DNA of 8,841 nucleotides from an uncultured Bacteroidota bacterium (GTDB taxonomy: Bacteria; Bacteroidota; Bacteroidia; Chitinophagales; Chitinophagaceae): assembly GCA_903944755.1 (NCBI GenBank), contig CAJATB010000071.1, positions 1-8,841 of the forward strand, read 5' to 3'. Shown in pieces: positions 1 through 6,227 of the stretch; the stretch's first letter is position 1; each line of letters begins with the position of its first letter. The notes under the pieces are model-generated. The model did not search any database. It was not told the origin of the DNA and saw nothing but the letters and a program-made list of their open reading frames with translations. Made by a program: the position numbers and the translations under genes.

Positions 1-80
1 CTGATTTCACGCTAAACACGAACGCAACCCCATTAGTATCAAAAACAACTTATAAATGGTATTATCAAGTAATTCAATAA
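1..80 (+). CDS. 3' end of a truncated upstream gene, product unknown
   Basis: Reading from base 3, an open frame of 25 codons runs from the window edge to a TAA at 78-80 (C-terminal residues ...YKWYYQVIQ). The other two plus frames stop within the first few bases or codons, so if a gene enters from the left on this strand it must use this frame. The stretch is too short to recognise a family. It ends 26 bases before the next start codon, with no hairpin between, so it could share an operon with the two small exported proteins downstream. It may also be a chance open frame. Confidence 0.4.
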   Translation, partial: DFTLNTNATPLVSKTTYKWYYQVIQ

Positions 81-106
81 TTTTTTAAATAAATAAAATC
101 AAAAAA

Positions 107-379
107 ATGAAAAACAAAATCAAACAATTTACAATCGTAGCAGGTGCTTTTGCTCTTTTATCTTTCACGATAGAAAAAGCGGTAACTATTAAATTTTCAG
201 AAGATCAAATGAATTTTCATTGGCAAAATTTAAACAACATAAAAGGCGTAATTGATCAAAGTAATTTACCACATGCACAAGCAAAAGCCTTAATTTTTGC
301 GATTGACAGTTTACAAACTGACATCAATAAAAGCTATAAATTAGACAGTATAATGGCTGCTACACCAGCTAAAAAATAA
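107..379 (+). CDS. small exported or membrane-anchored protein, first of a tandem paralogous pair
   Basis: A 90-residue protein of unknown function. Residues 1-7 are basic (MKNKIKQ), followed by a hydrophobic stretch at about 8-21, so it looks like a signal peptide or N-terminal anchor; no clean AxA cleavage site is seen. The mature part is a short strand-like segment (VTIKFSEDQ) followed by predicted helices (HWQNLNNIKGVIDQSN and an IDSLQ-containing helix), ending in a lysine tail. It aligns without gaps to the next protein over 50 residues with 22 identities (shared KFSE, the N..H..Q.L pattern, SNL.H and IDSLQ). The start is preceded by an A-rich stretch (AAAATCAAAAAA), usual for Bacteroidota, with no Shine-Dalgarno site. 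Eight bases separate its stop from the next start, so the pair is almost certainly co-transcribed. Gene call is good; function is unknown. Confidence 0.75.
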   Translation: MKNKIKQFTIVAGAFALLSFTIEKAVTIKFSEDQMNFHWQNLNNIKGVIDQSNLPHAQAKALIFAIDSLQTDINKSYKLDSIMAATPAKK

Positions 380-387
380 TTTTAAAG

Positions 388-666
388 ATGAGAAAGAATA
401 ACAACTTAGTAAAAGGTATTTTTATCGGCATGGGCGTAATGGCCTTAACCGCATTTGCTGCAGAGAAAACATTTACTTTAAAGTTCTCTGAAACTGAGAT
501 TAACAAACATTATCAAAAGTTATCTGTAATCCGTCAAATTGTAGATAATAGCAATTTGTCGCATCAGGAAGTGGTATATGTGACTAAGTCTATTGATAGC
601 TTACAAGCGGAGATACTTACTCAAGTGAAAGCTCAATTAGTGCAAGAAACTCCCTCGAAAAAGTAA
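388..666 (+). CDS. small exported protein, second of the tandem paralogous pair
   Basis: A 92-residue protein of unknown function. It has a typical signal peptide: basic residues 1-9 (MRKNNNLVK), a hydrophobic core at about 10-23, and an AxA site (ALTAFA, likely cleavage after residue 24). The mature region starts EKTFTLKFSE and continues in predicted helices ending with IDSLQAEI and a polar, lysine-ending tail. It shares 22 of 50 aligned residues with the preceding protein, which points to local duplication and divergence. It is followed 14 bases after its stop by a strong terminator hairpin, so it is the last gene of this transcript. A periplasmic or cell-surface location is inferred from the signal peptide. 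No catalytic motif is visible in about 65 mature residues; a binding or structural role is possible but unsupported. Confidence 0.78.
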   Translation: MRKNNNLVKGIFIGMGVMALTAFAAEKTFTLKFSETEINKHYQKLSVIRQIVDNSNLSHQEVVYVTKSIDSLQAEILTQVKAQLVQETPSKK

Positions 667-680
667 TTCTTATAGGGATC

Positions 681-714
681 ATAAAAGGGCTCATTTTTAA
701 ATGGGCCCTTTTAT
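681..714 (+). terminator. Rho-independent terminator of the small-protein operon
   Basis: Inverted repeat with 14-base arms (681-694 and 701-714), a 6-base loop (TTTTAA), and one G-U type mismatch (GGGCTC against GGGCCC). The GC-rich core is flanked by AAAA on the left and TTTTATTTAT on the right, so it can stop transcription rightwards and, less well, leftwards. It lies 14 bases after the stop codon at 666, the expected place for the end of the two-gene transcript. Confidence 0.85.
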
Positions 715-744
715 TTATAACAATGCTTAAAAACGCTACTTAAT

Positions 745-780
745 TAAAAAACCCCTAACTCATTGAAAGTTAAGGGCTTT
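745..780 (-). terminator. terminator hairpin next to tRNA 3'-end remnant (left copy)
   Basis: Arms at 752-760 (CCCCTAACT) and 768-776 (AGTTAAGGG) pair with one mismatch around a 7-base loop. A run of six A lies on the left and TTTT on the right. Read on the minus strand, it follows the tRNA 3' end after a few bases and ends in a run of T, which is the normal layout of a tRNA gene terminator. I therefore read it as the displaced terminator of a minus-strand tRNA, although it can also act rightwards. Confidence 0.65.
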
Positions 781-781
781 T

Positions 782-794
782 GCGGACCGGACGG
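782..794 (-). repeat. tRNA-Asp-like 3' end fragment, candidate attachment site (left copy)
   Basis: The 13 bases GCGGACCGGACGG recur exactly at 6069-6081. Their reverse complement, CCGTCCGGTCCGC, fits the end of a tRNA: part of the 3' strand of the T stem, a 7-base acceptor strand (CCGGTCC), discriminator G and the first C of CCA. From memory it matches the E. coli tRNA-Asp 3' end at 12 of 13 bases. To the right, where the T loop should follow, the sequence (TGAGTTC...) is unrelated to tRNA, so this is a severed 3' end. Such fragments typically mark the far boundary of elements integrated by tyrosine recombinases. The tRNA-like match and the repeat are seen; the att role is inferred. Confidence 0.6.
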
Positions 795-840
795 TGAGTT
801 CTAACTTAATTCAAACTCATCTCAAACCACCTAATTCATC

Positions 841-952
841 AGATATAAAGGAGTTATAATTATACTTTTCTTGCTATGACTACTCCAGATAGGGTTAAAT
901 AGGGGGTAGTAGCTACGGATTCTGCTACTGATTTATATCTAAAAAAAGTATA
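841..952 (+). other. inverted-repeat cluster in the leader of the giant secreted protein gene
   Basis: The stretch 795-1007 has no gene. Within it, AGATATAAA (841-849) is the exact reverse complement of TTTATATCT (932-940), and TATACTTTT (861-869) of AAAAGTATA (944-952). The two pairings cross each other, so in RNA they would form a pseudoknot-like fold. Between them, AGTAGC (908-913) pairs with GCTACT (924-929). The arrangement could be an RNA leader structure or inverted binding sites of a recombinase next to the attachment site at 782-794. AT-richness makes one or two such matches possible by chance. I see no clear Bacteroidota promoter (TTTG / TAnnTTTG) in this stretch. Confidence 0.3.
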
Positions 953-969
953 TTTTTATAATTATTAAT

Positions 970-986
970 ATCAATCCCCCATTGAT
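970..986 (+). other. small hairpin with C5 loop upstream of start codon
   Basis: ATCAAT (970-975) and ATTGAT (981-986) pair perfectly around a loop of five C. It ends 21 bases before the ATG at 1008, so it could sit in the 5' untranslated region of the secreted protein mRNA. The stem is weak (one G-C pair) and any regulatory role is unproven. Confidence 0.25.
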
Positions 987-1007
987 TAATTATTTCAAAT
1001 CTTTTTT

Positions 1008-4000
1008 ATGAGGGGAAATTCTATTTTCAAATGTTTTATTACTTTTATTTTTATACTAATTTGTAATACTATCTTGAATGCACAAAGTATAGTTGTGTCA
1101 GGTTCTGGTTCCTACATCATCAAAAATGATGGAACATTATGGGCTTGTGGTAGCAATGAGTCAGGAGCATTAGGTGATAATTCAGGTAGTAATCAGTCTA
1201 AATTTGTGCAGATTGGAAGTGACACAAATTGGAGGAAAATATCTGCTTTTGGTACAAAAGTATATGCTATAAAAAAAGATGGGACTTTATGGCAATGGGG
1301 ATTTAATGATAATCAGCAAGTTTATGTACAGCCAACTCAATTTGGGAGAGAAAATAACTGGTTGGACATTAGTTTATCACCTCTAATGTCAACTTATGCA
1401 ATCAAGACTGATGGGACATTGTGGGCCTGGGGTAATAATGGTTTTAACGATGGTTCTAATGAGAAAGGTTTTTTAGGTGATTCAACATTACCTAATTCAA
1501 TAAGTGTTCCATCAAGGATCGGTTCTGATACAAATTGGGTTAAAATTTTCACTACAGTATCTAATAATTTTGCAATAAAGAATGATGGCACACTCTGGGG
1601 TTGGGGATATAATAATGCAAATGAACTTTTAACTGGGAAAAAAGAGAAAATAAAAAGGCCTATAAAAATTGGCAATGATAAAGATTGGAAAAAAGTGTCA
1701 AGTCAAGGTTTTAATGGGGGTAATTGTACGGTTTTAGGGTTAAAAATTAACGGTAGTTTATGGGGTTTTGGAAATAATAATTCATTTATTAATTCTGACA
1801 CAATAAATTATAAACTTTATTCACCAATTCGAATTGGCAAAGATACAAATTGGTCAGATATTGGAGATTTCGGTTCAATTTTATTAAATAAGGATGGATC
1901 TATTTGGACAATAAATCCGATTTGGTGTAACACCTTGTTGTCATCAATTTCACCTATAAAATATAATATTGGAAGTAATTGGGTTGGCATTTCTGCTTCA
2001 ACTAATAATTATCTTGTTTTAAATGCTAGTGGTTTTTTATATTCTTGGGGTAGAAATGATTTTGGACAACTTGGAATTGGTGTTTCGGGTAATAAATATA
2101 CTCCATTTAAAATTGGAACAAATAATGAATGGACTTCAGTTTCAGCAGGATTTTATGGGACAGTAGCAATTAAAAATGATAGTACATTATGGGCTTGGGG
2201 AGATAATTTTGGATCGAAAGTTCCAAAAGTTATTTCTAGTCAAAAAATTTGGAAAAACATTATTACTGGAGATGGCTTTGGGTTTGCTTTAAAATATGAT
2301 AGTACATTATGGGCTTGGGGTGCTAATAGTAATGGTATTATTGGAGACAGTACAAAATCTAATAAAACAATTTTGGTAAAAGTTTTAAAGTTGGGTAAAG
2401 TTGTAGATTTTAGTGCTAGTAGGAATCATGTTGCAGTTATAGATAATTTTGGTAAACTATGGTCATGGGGTAACAATACTTCAGGTCAATTAGGAGGTGG
2501 TGACAAATTGGACAGGATTATACCAACGCAAGTTGGAATTGACAGTAATTGGCAAAAAGTTGCTATCAATACTGATTATTCGATTGCGATAAAGAAAGAT
2601 GGTACTTTATGGCATTGGGGCAAAGATTTAATTAATAAATTAGATAGTATAAATGATTCTCCTGTAAAAATTAGTGATTCAAATTGGAAATATTTAAGTG
2701 CTGGAGTTGAACATGCTTTATTGATAAATAATAAAGGAAAGTTATATGCTTTTGGTAGTAATTTCTCAGGTTCTTTTGGAATAAACTTGAATGGTTATAA
2801 TAGCAGGAATAATATTACTTTAATTTCAAATGACACTACTTGGGTACAAACAGCCGCAGGTTGGTATTCATCTTTCGGGTTAAAAAGTAACAATACATTG
2901 TGGTCATGGGGGGCTAATTCATGGGGGATGCTTGGTATTGGGAGTGCCATAAATAACGAGGTAACTCCAAAGTTAATAAAAGATAATGATTGGTTATCTA
3001 TAAGTTCAAAACAAGAGCATGCAGCAGCTTTTAAAAAAAATGGGAGTTTATGGGTCTGGGGAAATTCTGAGGGAAATGCTTTAGGAACTAATGATAAAAT
3101 ATTTGATAGTATTCAAAACACTGGTTTCCAAGTATTTATCCCTAAAGTATCTAATCCTGTTTTAACTAAAGTTGAAATTGATAGTAAAAAAGTAAAATTA
3201 ACAATAGAAAAATCTTTTGCATCTACTTTATCTAAAATAAATATTTATAAGAGTCTGTCTCCGATTTCTGATACCTCAACAATTAAGGAATATGCAACAT
3301 TGAATTCATTAGATTCAACAAGTTTTACCGATAGTTTTAACGTTGTAAGTGCTACTAAATATTTTTATAGAGTTAAAAATGTGTATTCTGATAATTCTAA
3401 GAGTGATTTCAGTAATGAATTGTATACCTTGCTTTTATCAAGTCCTAATTTGTTATCTCCAGCCAATAGGTCTTTAAAGAATGATACATCAATTGTTTTT
3501 AAATGGAGCAAGGCTGATTTTGCAACAAATTATGTTCTCGAACTTGGTACTGATTCGCTTTTTGCAAATACTACAATTAGAAAAAATGTAAAAGATACAT
3601 TAGGAACAATTGGGACCTTAGATTTTAATAAAGATTATTATTGGAGAGTTGCGGCAGCAGATACATTTAATATTAGTTCTTGGTCAAAGTTTTCTTCATT
3701 TCAAACAATTTTACAAAAACCAAAGTTAGACTCTGTTAATCCTGTATTGAGAACTTTAATGTTGAAATGGTCAAATGTAGATACAGCTAAAATTAAATTT
3801 ATAAAAATTTATAGAGATACTATTGCTTTGCCAACAAAATTAATAGATTCAATTTCAGGCAAACTCCTTCAATATAACGACAAGTTAAATATACAAGTAA
3901 ATCAAAAATATTTCTACAGGTTAATTGCTGTTAATAATGCACTTGTTGAGAGTGATTTTAGTAATGTACTAAGTGGAACGCCTTTTAATACATTGCCAAA

Positions 4001-5990
4001 AGTCACAAAGTTGTTAGATAAAGAGATTAAAAATGTTGGAGAATATAATTTTGTTAAGTTAAACTATAGTGCAAGTGGAACTAAAGATCCAGATGGGACT
4101 ATTTCAAAATATTTATGGTATGTGAATGATAGTTTAGTAAATCAGACAGATACAGTTTTCTCGTTTTTCTTTAAATTGGGGACTAATAAAATAAAACTAG
4201 TTGTAATCGATAATGACAATGGCAGAGATTCTTCAATAGCAACAGTAAAATTAATTAGTCTAACCAAGAAATTTAAGGCAGGCATATTAGGTGGGATAAG
4301 TGCATTGAATCAAAATACCATTATAACGGCGGACTCCTCCTATGATCCTATTTTGGGATCTTCAATTGTTGTTCTTGATCGAAATGCGAATACCATACTC
4401 CCATTAACAGTTCAGTCCAAAATTTTTACAACACCATCAATTTCATCTGACTCTTTAATCTTCATTACTAATGGTAGTAATTTAAATGGGTATTCTAAAA
4501 ATGGAGTTTCATTATGGTCTACTATTGCACTTGGAGGGATTTCTTATGTTACTCCAACTATTGATTCAGCTTTGGGCAGAATATATCTTGGTGTCTCTAA
4601 TAAAAACTTTTTTGCCTACGATTATAAATCTGGTAAAAATATATGGAATTTTTTATGTGATGCGCCAATAAATACTTCTGCGGTGATTACATTAGACAGG
4701 AAACTAATTTTTACGAGTCAGTCTGGAACATTGTATGGTTTTGATATCTCAAAGCCTGACGCCCAGACATCTCCAAAGTGGAAAATATCATTTGGGGATA
4801 TAGTATTAAAATCTCCAGCCGTTGATGCAAACAATGATATTTATGTAGGAACAGATGCAGGAAGGTTTATAAAGTTTAAATTGAATACTGATGGTTCAAT
4901 TTTAGTTAAATGGAATATCACTTTAAGTGCTTCGATTCAATCATCACCAGTAATTGACGCTGATGGGAATGTATATGTAGGAAATGAAAAGGGGGATTTC
5001 TATAAGATAGATCCAATTACTGGTAAAGTTTTATGGTCAATTAATGTAAACGCATCAATTAGGTCAACTCCAAGTATAAATGAATATGGAGTAATTTATG
5101 TTGCGACTATGAAGGGGGATATTTTCGCTATTAATACGGATAAGGTAATAAAATGGAGATATGCTGATTCTACTTCGATAAGTGCAAATATCCTTTACAT
5201 TAAGAATATGTTGTATTTCGCAAATGAAAGTGGTTCTTTCACTGGTATTTATGATAATCCAAATTCAATAACTGCAAATACGACATTTGCTTCAAATCAA
5301 ATAAAACCAATATACTGTAACAGAATAAATAGTTTTGCAAGTGCGAATAATTATTTCAATAGTCCTATGTATGATTATTATTCAACAACATTTAAAAACA
5401 ATAAATACGCTGTTTTAGATTTTGCAGATCCCACTATTATTAATGAAAGAAAACCAATTTGGGGAACGTTTCAAGGTGATTTTAGAAGATCTGGTACACT
5501 TTCTGTAGAATGCCCTCAAAGTATATCTATTTCTAGAGATGATAAAGGAAATCTGATATCGAGTTATCCTTATAAAATAGATTGGTATAAAAATGGTACA
5601 GTAATAAGTGGAATTGATAGTAATATTTATAAACCAACAGAGAATGCTAGTTATTCAATCAAATCGAATCTTGTAGGTTGCCAAACTATTTCAAGTCAAA
5701 GCTATTATTACCTTGTTACAGATATAATTAATTTGAGTTCTACTGAATTCATTAAGTTAGTTCCTAATCCTTTTGTAAATCAAATAAATTTTGATTTCTC
5801 AATAAAGGGATATCAAAGACTTAATTTGGAGGTATATGAACTTTCTACTGGAGCTATAGTTACTCGTATACAGGGACTAAATGCGGGAACCCCAATTATG
5901 CTTGGACAGCTTTCAGGAGGGACATATATTTTTAGGGTTAGTTCTGCAGATGGTAAGATATCTCACCAATTTAAAATGATTAAAATGTAG
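1008..5990 (+). CDS. giant T9SS-secreted multidomain protein: RCC1 repeats, FN3, PKD-like, PQQ-like propeller, Ig-like, sorting domain
   Basis: A 1660-residue exported protein. Residues 1-25 form a signal peptide (basic MRGNSIFK, hydrophobic core, likely cleavage LNA|Q). From about 30 to 715 there are 14 units of the RCC1 (ATS1/COG5184) type, with the repeated core D-G-T-L-W-A-W-G-x-N and linkers of the form I-G-S-D-T-N-W-x-K-I-S-A. The first and last core tryptophans are residues 45 and 682, about 49 residues per repeat. Three FN3-like modules follow at about 716-810, 811-903 and 903-993, then a PKD-like module (about 994-1084, with a DPDGTISKYLW signature). A PQQ/BamB-like propeller spans about 1085-1500 (repeats such as SSPVIDADGNVYVGNEKG; closing WGTFQGDFRRSGT). 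An Ig-like module (about 1501-1578) precedes a type A T9SS sorting domain (about 1580-1660, VPNPF at 1585-1589, ending MIKM). The product should be exported by Sec, then moved across the outer membrane by T9SS and attached to the surface or released. No catalytic residues are recognised; adhesion or binding of glycans or proteins is likelier. It lies alone between two tRNA 3'-end repeats and ends just before a perfect terminator. Confidence 0.93.
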   Translation: MRGNSIFKCFITFIFILICNTILNAQSIVVSGSGSYIIKNDGTLWACGSNESGALGDNSGSNQSKFVQIGSDTNWRKISAFGTKVYAIKKDGTLWQWGFNDNQQVYVQPTQFGRENNWLDISLSPLMSTYAIKTDGTLWAWGNNGFNDGSNEKGFLGDSTLPNSISVPSRIGSDTNWVKIFTTVSNNFAIKNDGTLWGWGYNNANELLTGKKEKIKRPIKIGNDKDWKKVSSQGFNGGNCTVLGLKINGSLWGFGNNNSFINSDTINYKLYSPIRIGKDTNWSDIGDFGSILLNKDGSIWTINPIWCNTLLSSISPIKYNIGSNWVGISASTNNYLVLNASGFLYSWGRNDFGQLGIGVSGNKYTPFKIGTNNEWTSVSAGFYGTVAIKNDSTLWAWGDNFGSKVPKVISSQKIWKNIITGDGFGFALKYDSTLWAWGANSNGIIGDSTKSNKTILVKVLKLGKVVDFSASRNHVAVIDNFGKLWSWGNNTSGQLGGGDKLDRIIPTQVGIDSNWQKVAINTDYSIAIKKDGTLWHWGKDLINKLDSINDSPVKISDSNWKYLSAGVEHALLINNKGKLYAFGSNFSGSFGINLNGYNSRNNITLISNDTTWVQTAAGWYSSFGLKSNNTLWSWGANSWGMLGIGSAINNEVTPKLIKDNDWLSISSKQEHAAAFKKNGSLWVWGNSEGNALGTNDKIFDSIQNTGFQVFIPKVSNPVLTKVEIDSKKVKLTIEKSFASTLSKINIYKSLSPISDTSTIKEYATLNSLDSTSFTDSFNVVSATKYFYRVKNVYSDNSKSDFSNELYTLLLSSPNLLSPANRSLKNDTSIVFKWSKADFATNYVLELGTDSLFANTTIRKNVKDTLGTIGTLDFNKDYYWRVAAADTFNISSWSKFSSFQTILQKPKLDSVNPVLRTLMLKWSNVDTAKIKFIKIYRDTIALPTKLIDSISGKLLQYNDKLNIQVNQKYFYRLIAVNNALVESDFSNVLSGTPFNTLPKVTKLLDKEIKNVGEYNFVKLNYSASGTKDPDGTISKYLWYVNDSLVNQTDTVFSFFFKLGTNKIKLVVIDNDNGRDSSIATVKLISLTKKFKAGILGGISALNQNTIITADSSYDPILGSSIVVLDRNANTILPLTVQSKIFTTPSISSDSLIFITNGSNLNGYSKNGVSLWSTIALGGISYVTPTIDSALGRIYLGVSNKNFFAYDYKSGKNIWNFLCDAPINTSAVITLDRKLIFTSQSGTLYGFDISKPDAQTSPKWKISFGDIVLKSPAVDANNDIYVGTDAGRFIKFKLNTDGSILVKWNITLSASIQSSPVIDADGNVYVGNEKGDFYKIDPITGKVLWSINVNASIRSTPSINEYGVIYVATMKGDIFAINTDKVIKWRYADSTSISANILYIKNMLYFANESGSFTGIYDNPNSITANTTFASNQIKPIYCNRINSFASANNYFNSPMYDYYSTTFKNNKYAVLDFADPTIINERKPIWGTFQGDFRRSGTLSVECPQSISISRDDKGNLISSYPYKIDWYKNGTVISGIDSNIYKPTENASYSIKSNLVGCQTISSQSYYYLVTDIINLSSTEFIKLVPNPFVNQINFDFSIKGYQRLNLEVYELSTGAIVTRIQGLNAGTPIMLGQLSGGTYIFRVSSADGKISHQFKMIKM
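2176..2320 (+). repeat. 25-base perfect direct repeat within the RCC1 region
   Basis: Bases 2176-2200 and 2296-2320 are identical (each contains AGTACATTATGGGCTTGGGG) and are exactly 120 bases apart. They encode the DSTLWAWG cores of RCC1 units 8 and 9. The other cores in the gene have drifted at the DNA level, so this identity suggests a recent local duplication or gene conversion between two blades. The 40-codon spacing is shorter than the average unit of about 49. Confidence 0.8.
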
Positions 5991-6033
5991 TTGAAGAGTC
6001 ACTTTGCTACACTTTCAGCTACACCCAATAAAA

Positions 6034-6056
6034 AACCCCTTGATTATCAAGGGGTT
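6034..6056. terminator. perfect terminator hairpin between giant gene and tRNA 3'-end remnant
   Basis: A perfect palindrome with 11-base arms AACCCCTTGAT (6034-6044) and ATCAAGGGGTT (6046-6056). In practice a 7-9 base-pair stem forms with a small AT loop. Six A lie to the left and TTAATTGTTTTT to the right, so it can terminate both ways. Rightwards it would end the transcript of the gene stopping at 5990; leftwards it sits where a tRNA terminator belongs, 12 bases beyond the tRNA-like 3' end. Its sequence differs from the left copy (752-776) though the layout is the same. Confidence 0.85.
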
Positions 6057-6068
6057 AATTGTTTTTAC

Positions 6069-6081
6069 GCGGACCGGACGG
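6069..6081 (-). repeat. tRNA-Asp-like 3' end fragment, candidate attachment site (right copy, integrase-proximal)
   Basis: Exact copy of the 13 bases at 782-794; it matches the expected tRNA for one more base (G at 6082) before diverging (GGACG where a tRNA-Asp would continue ACTCG). The minus strand gives acceptor CCGGTCC, discriminator G and C, followed by a terminator hairpin on its 3' side. The recombinase gene begins 146 bases to the right and reads away from it, the usual neighbourhood of an integrase and its att site. No T loop, anticodon arm or D arm is present, so it is not an intact tRNA. Confidence 0.65.
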
Positions 6082-6164
6082 GGGACGTTTTATATTAAAA
6101 TTAATGACATACATATTGATTTACAATAAGTTATAACTAATACATTATTTTAATTTGACATATG

Positions 6165-6185
6165 TGTGTGACTATAGGTCACACA
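6165..6185. promoter_or_regulatory. operator-like inverted repeat upstream of the integrase gene
   Basis: TGTGTGAC (6165-6172) and GTCACACA (6178-6185) are perfect 8-base inverted repeats around a TATAG spacer, giving a 21-base dyad centred 53 bases before the ATG at 6228. Size and symmetry fit a dimeric repressor site or a recombinase or excisionase binding site. The lack of a following T-run argues against a terminator. The rest of 6082-6227 is AT-rich with a 10-base palindrome AGTTATAACT at 6129-6138. A TTTGACA at 6154-6160 just left of the dyad could belong to a promoter, but no convincing partner box is seen. Confidence 0.5.
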
Positions 6186-6227
6186 TTACAATTTTAAACC
6201 TTATTTTTAGGGTATAAATCATAAAAG

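Larger units (their letters stand above)
782..6081. mobile_element. candidate att-flanked segment without integrase (CIME-like island)
   Basis: A 5.3-kb segment bounded by two exact 13-base direct repeats of a tRNA 3' end, each preceded on its left by a terminator-type hairpin. It holds a single gene, the 1660-residue secreted protein, and no recombinase. Segments flanked by att sites but lacking their own integrase are known as cis-mobilizable elements (CIMEs), usually remnants of an older integrated element beside an active one. Here the neighbouring recombinase gene starts 146 bases past the right repeat. Boundaries are inferred from the repeats. An alternative is that both fragments are left by separate insertions and the gene between is ordinary chromosomal DNA. 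Confidence 0.4.

Noticed and set aside
782..870. A complete tRNA gene on the minus strand
   Set aside because: Only the last 13 bases fit a tRNA; no T loop, anticodon arm or D arm follows at either copy (782 or 6069).
1394..1675. 93-codon open frame on the minus strand inside the RCC1 region
   Set aside because: It lies fully within the well-supported secreted protein gene; its sequence is a mirror of the repeated RCC1 codons and looks like no protein of its own.
1128..3060. A CRISPR-like or DNA-level tandem repeat array
   Set aside because: The periodicity is at the protein level (RCC1 units); spacing varies and the DNA is diverged apart from one 25-base pair.
4486..4671. 61-codon plus-strand frame inside the PQQ-like region
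   Set aside because: It overlaps the long gene in another frame with no initiation signal or recognisable product.
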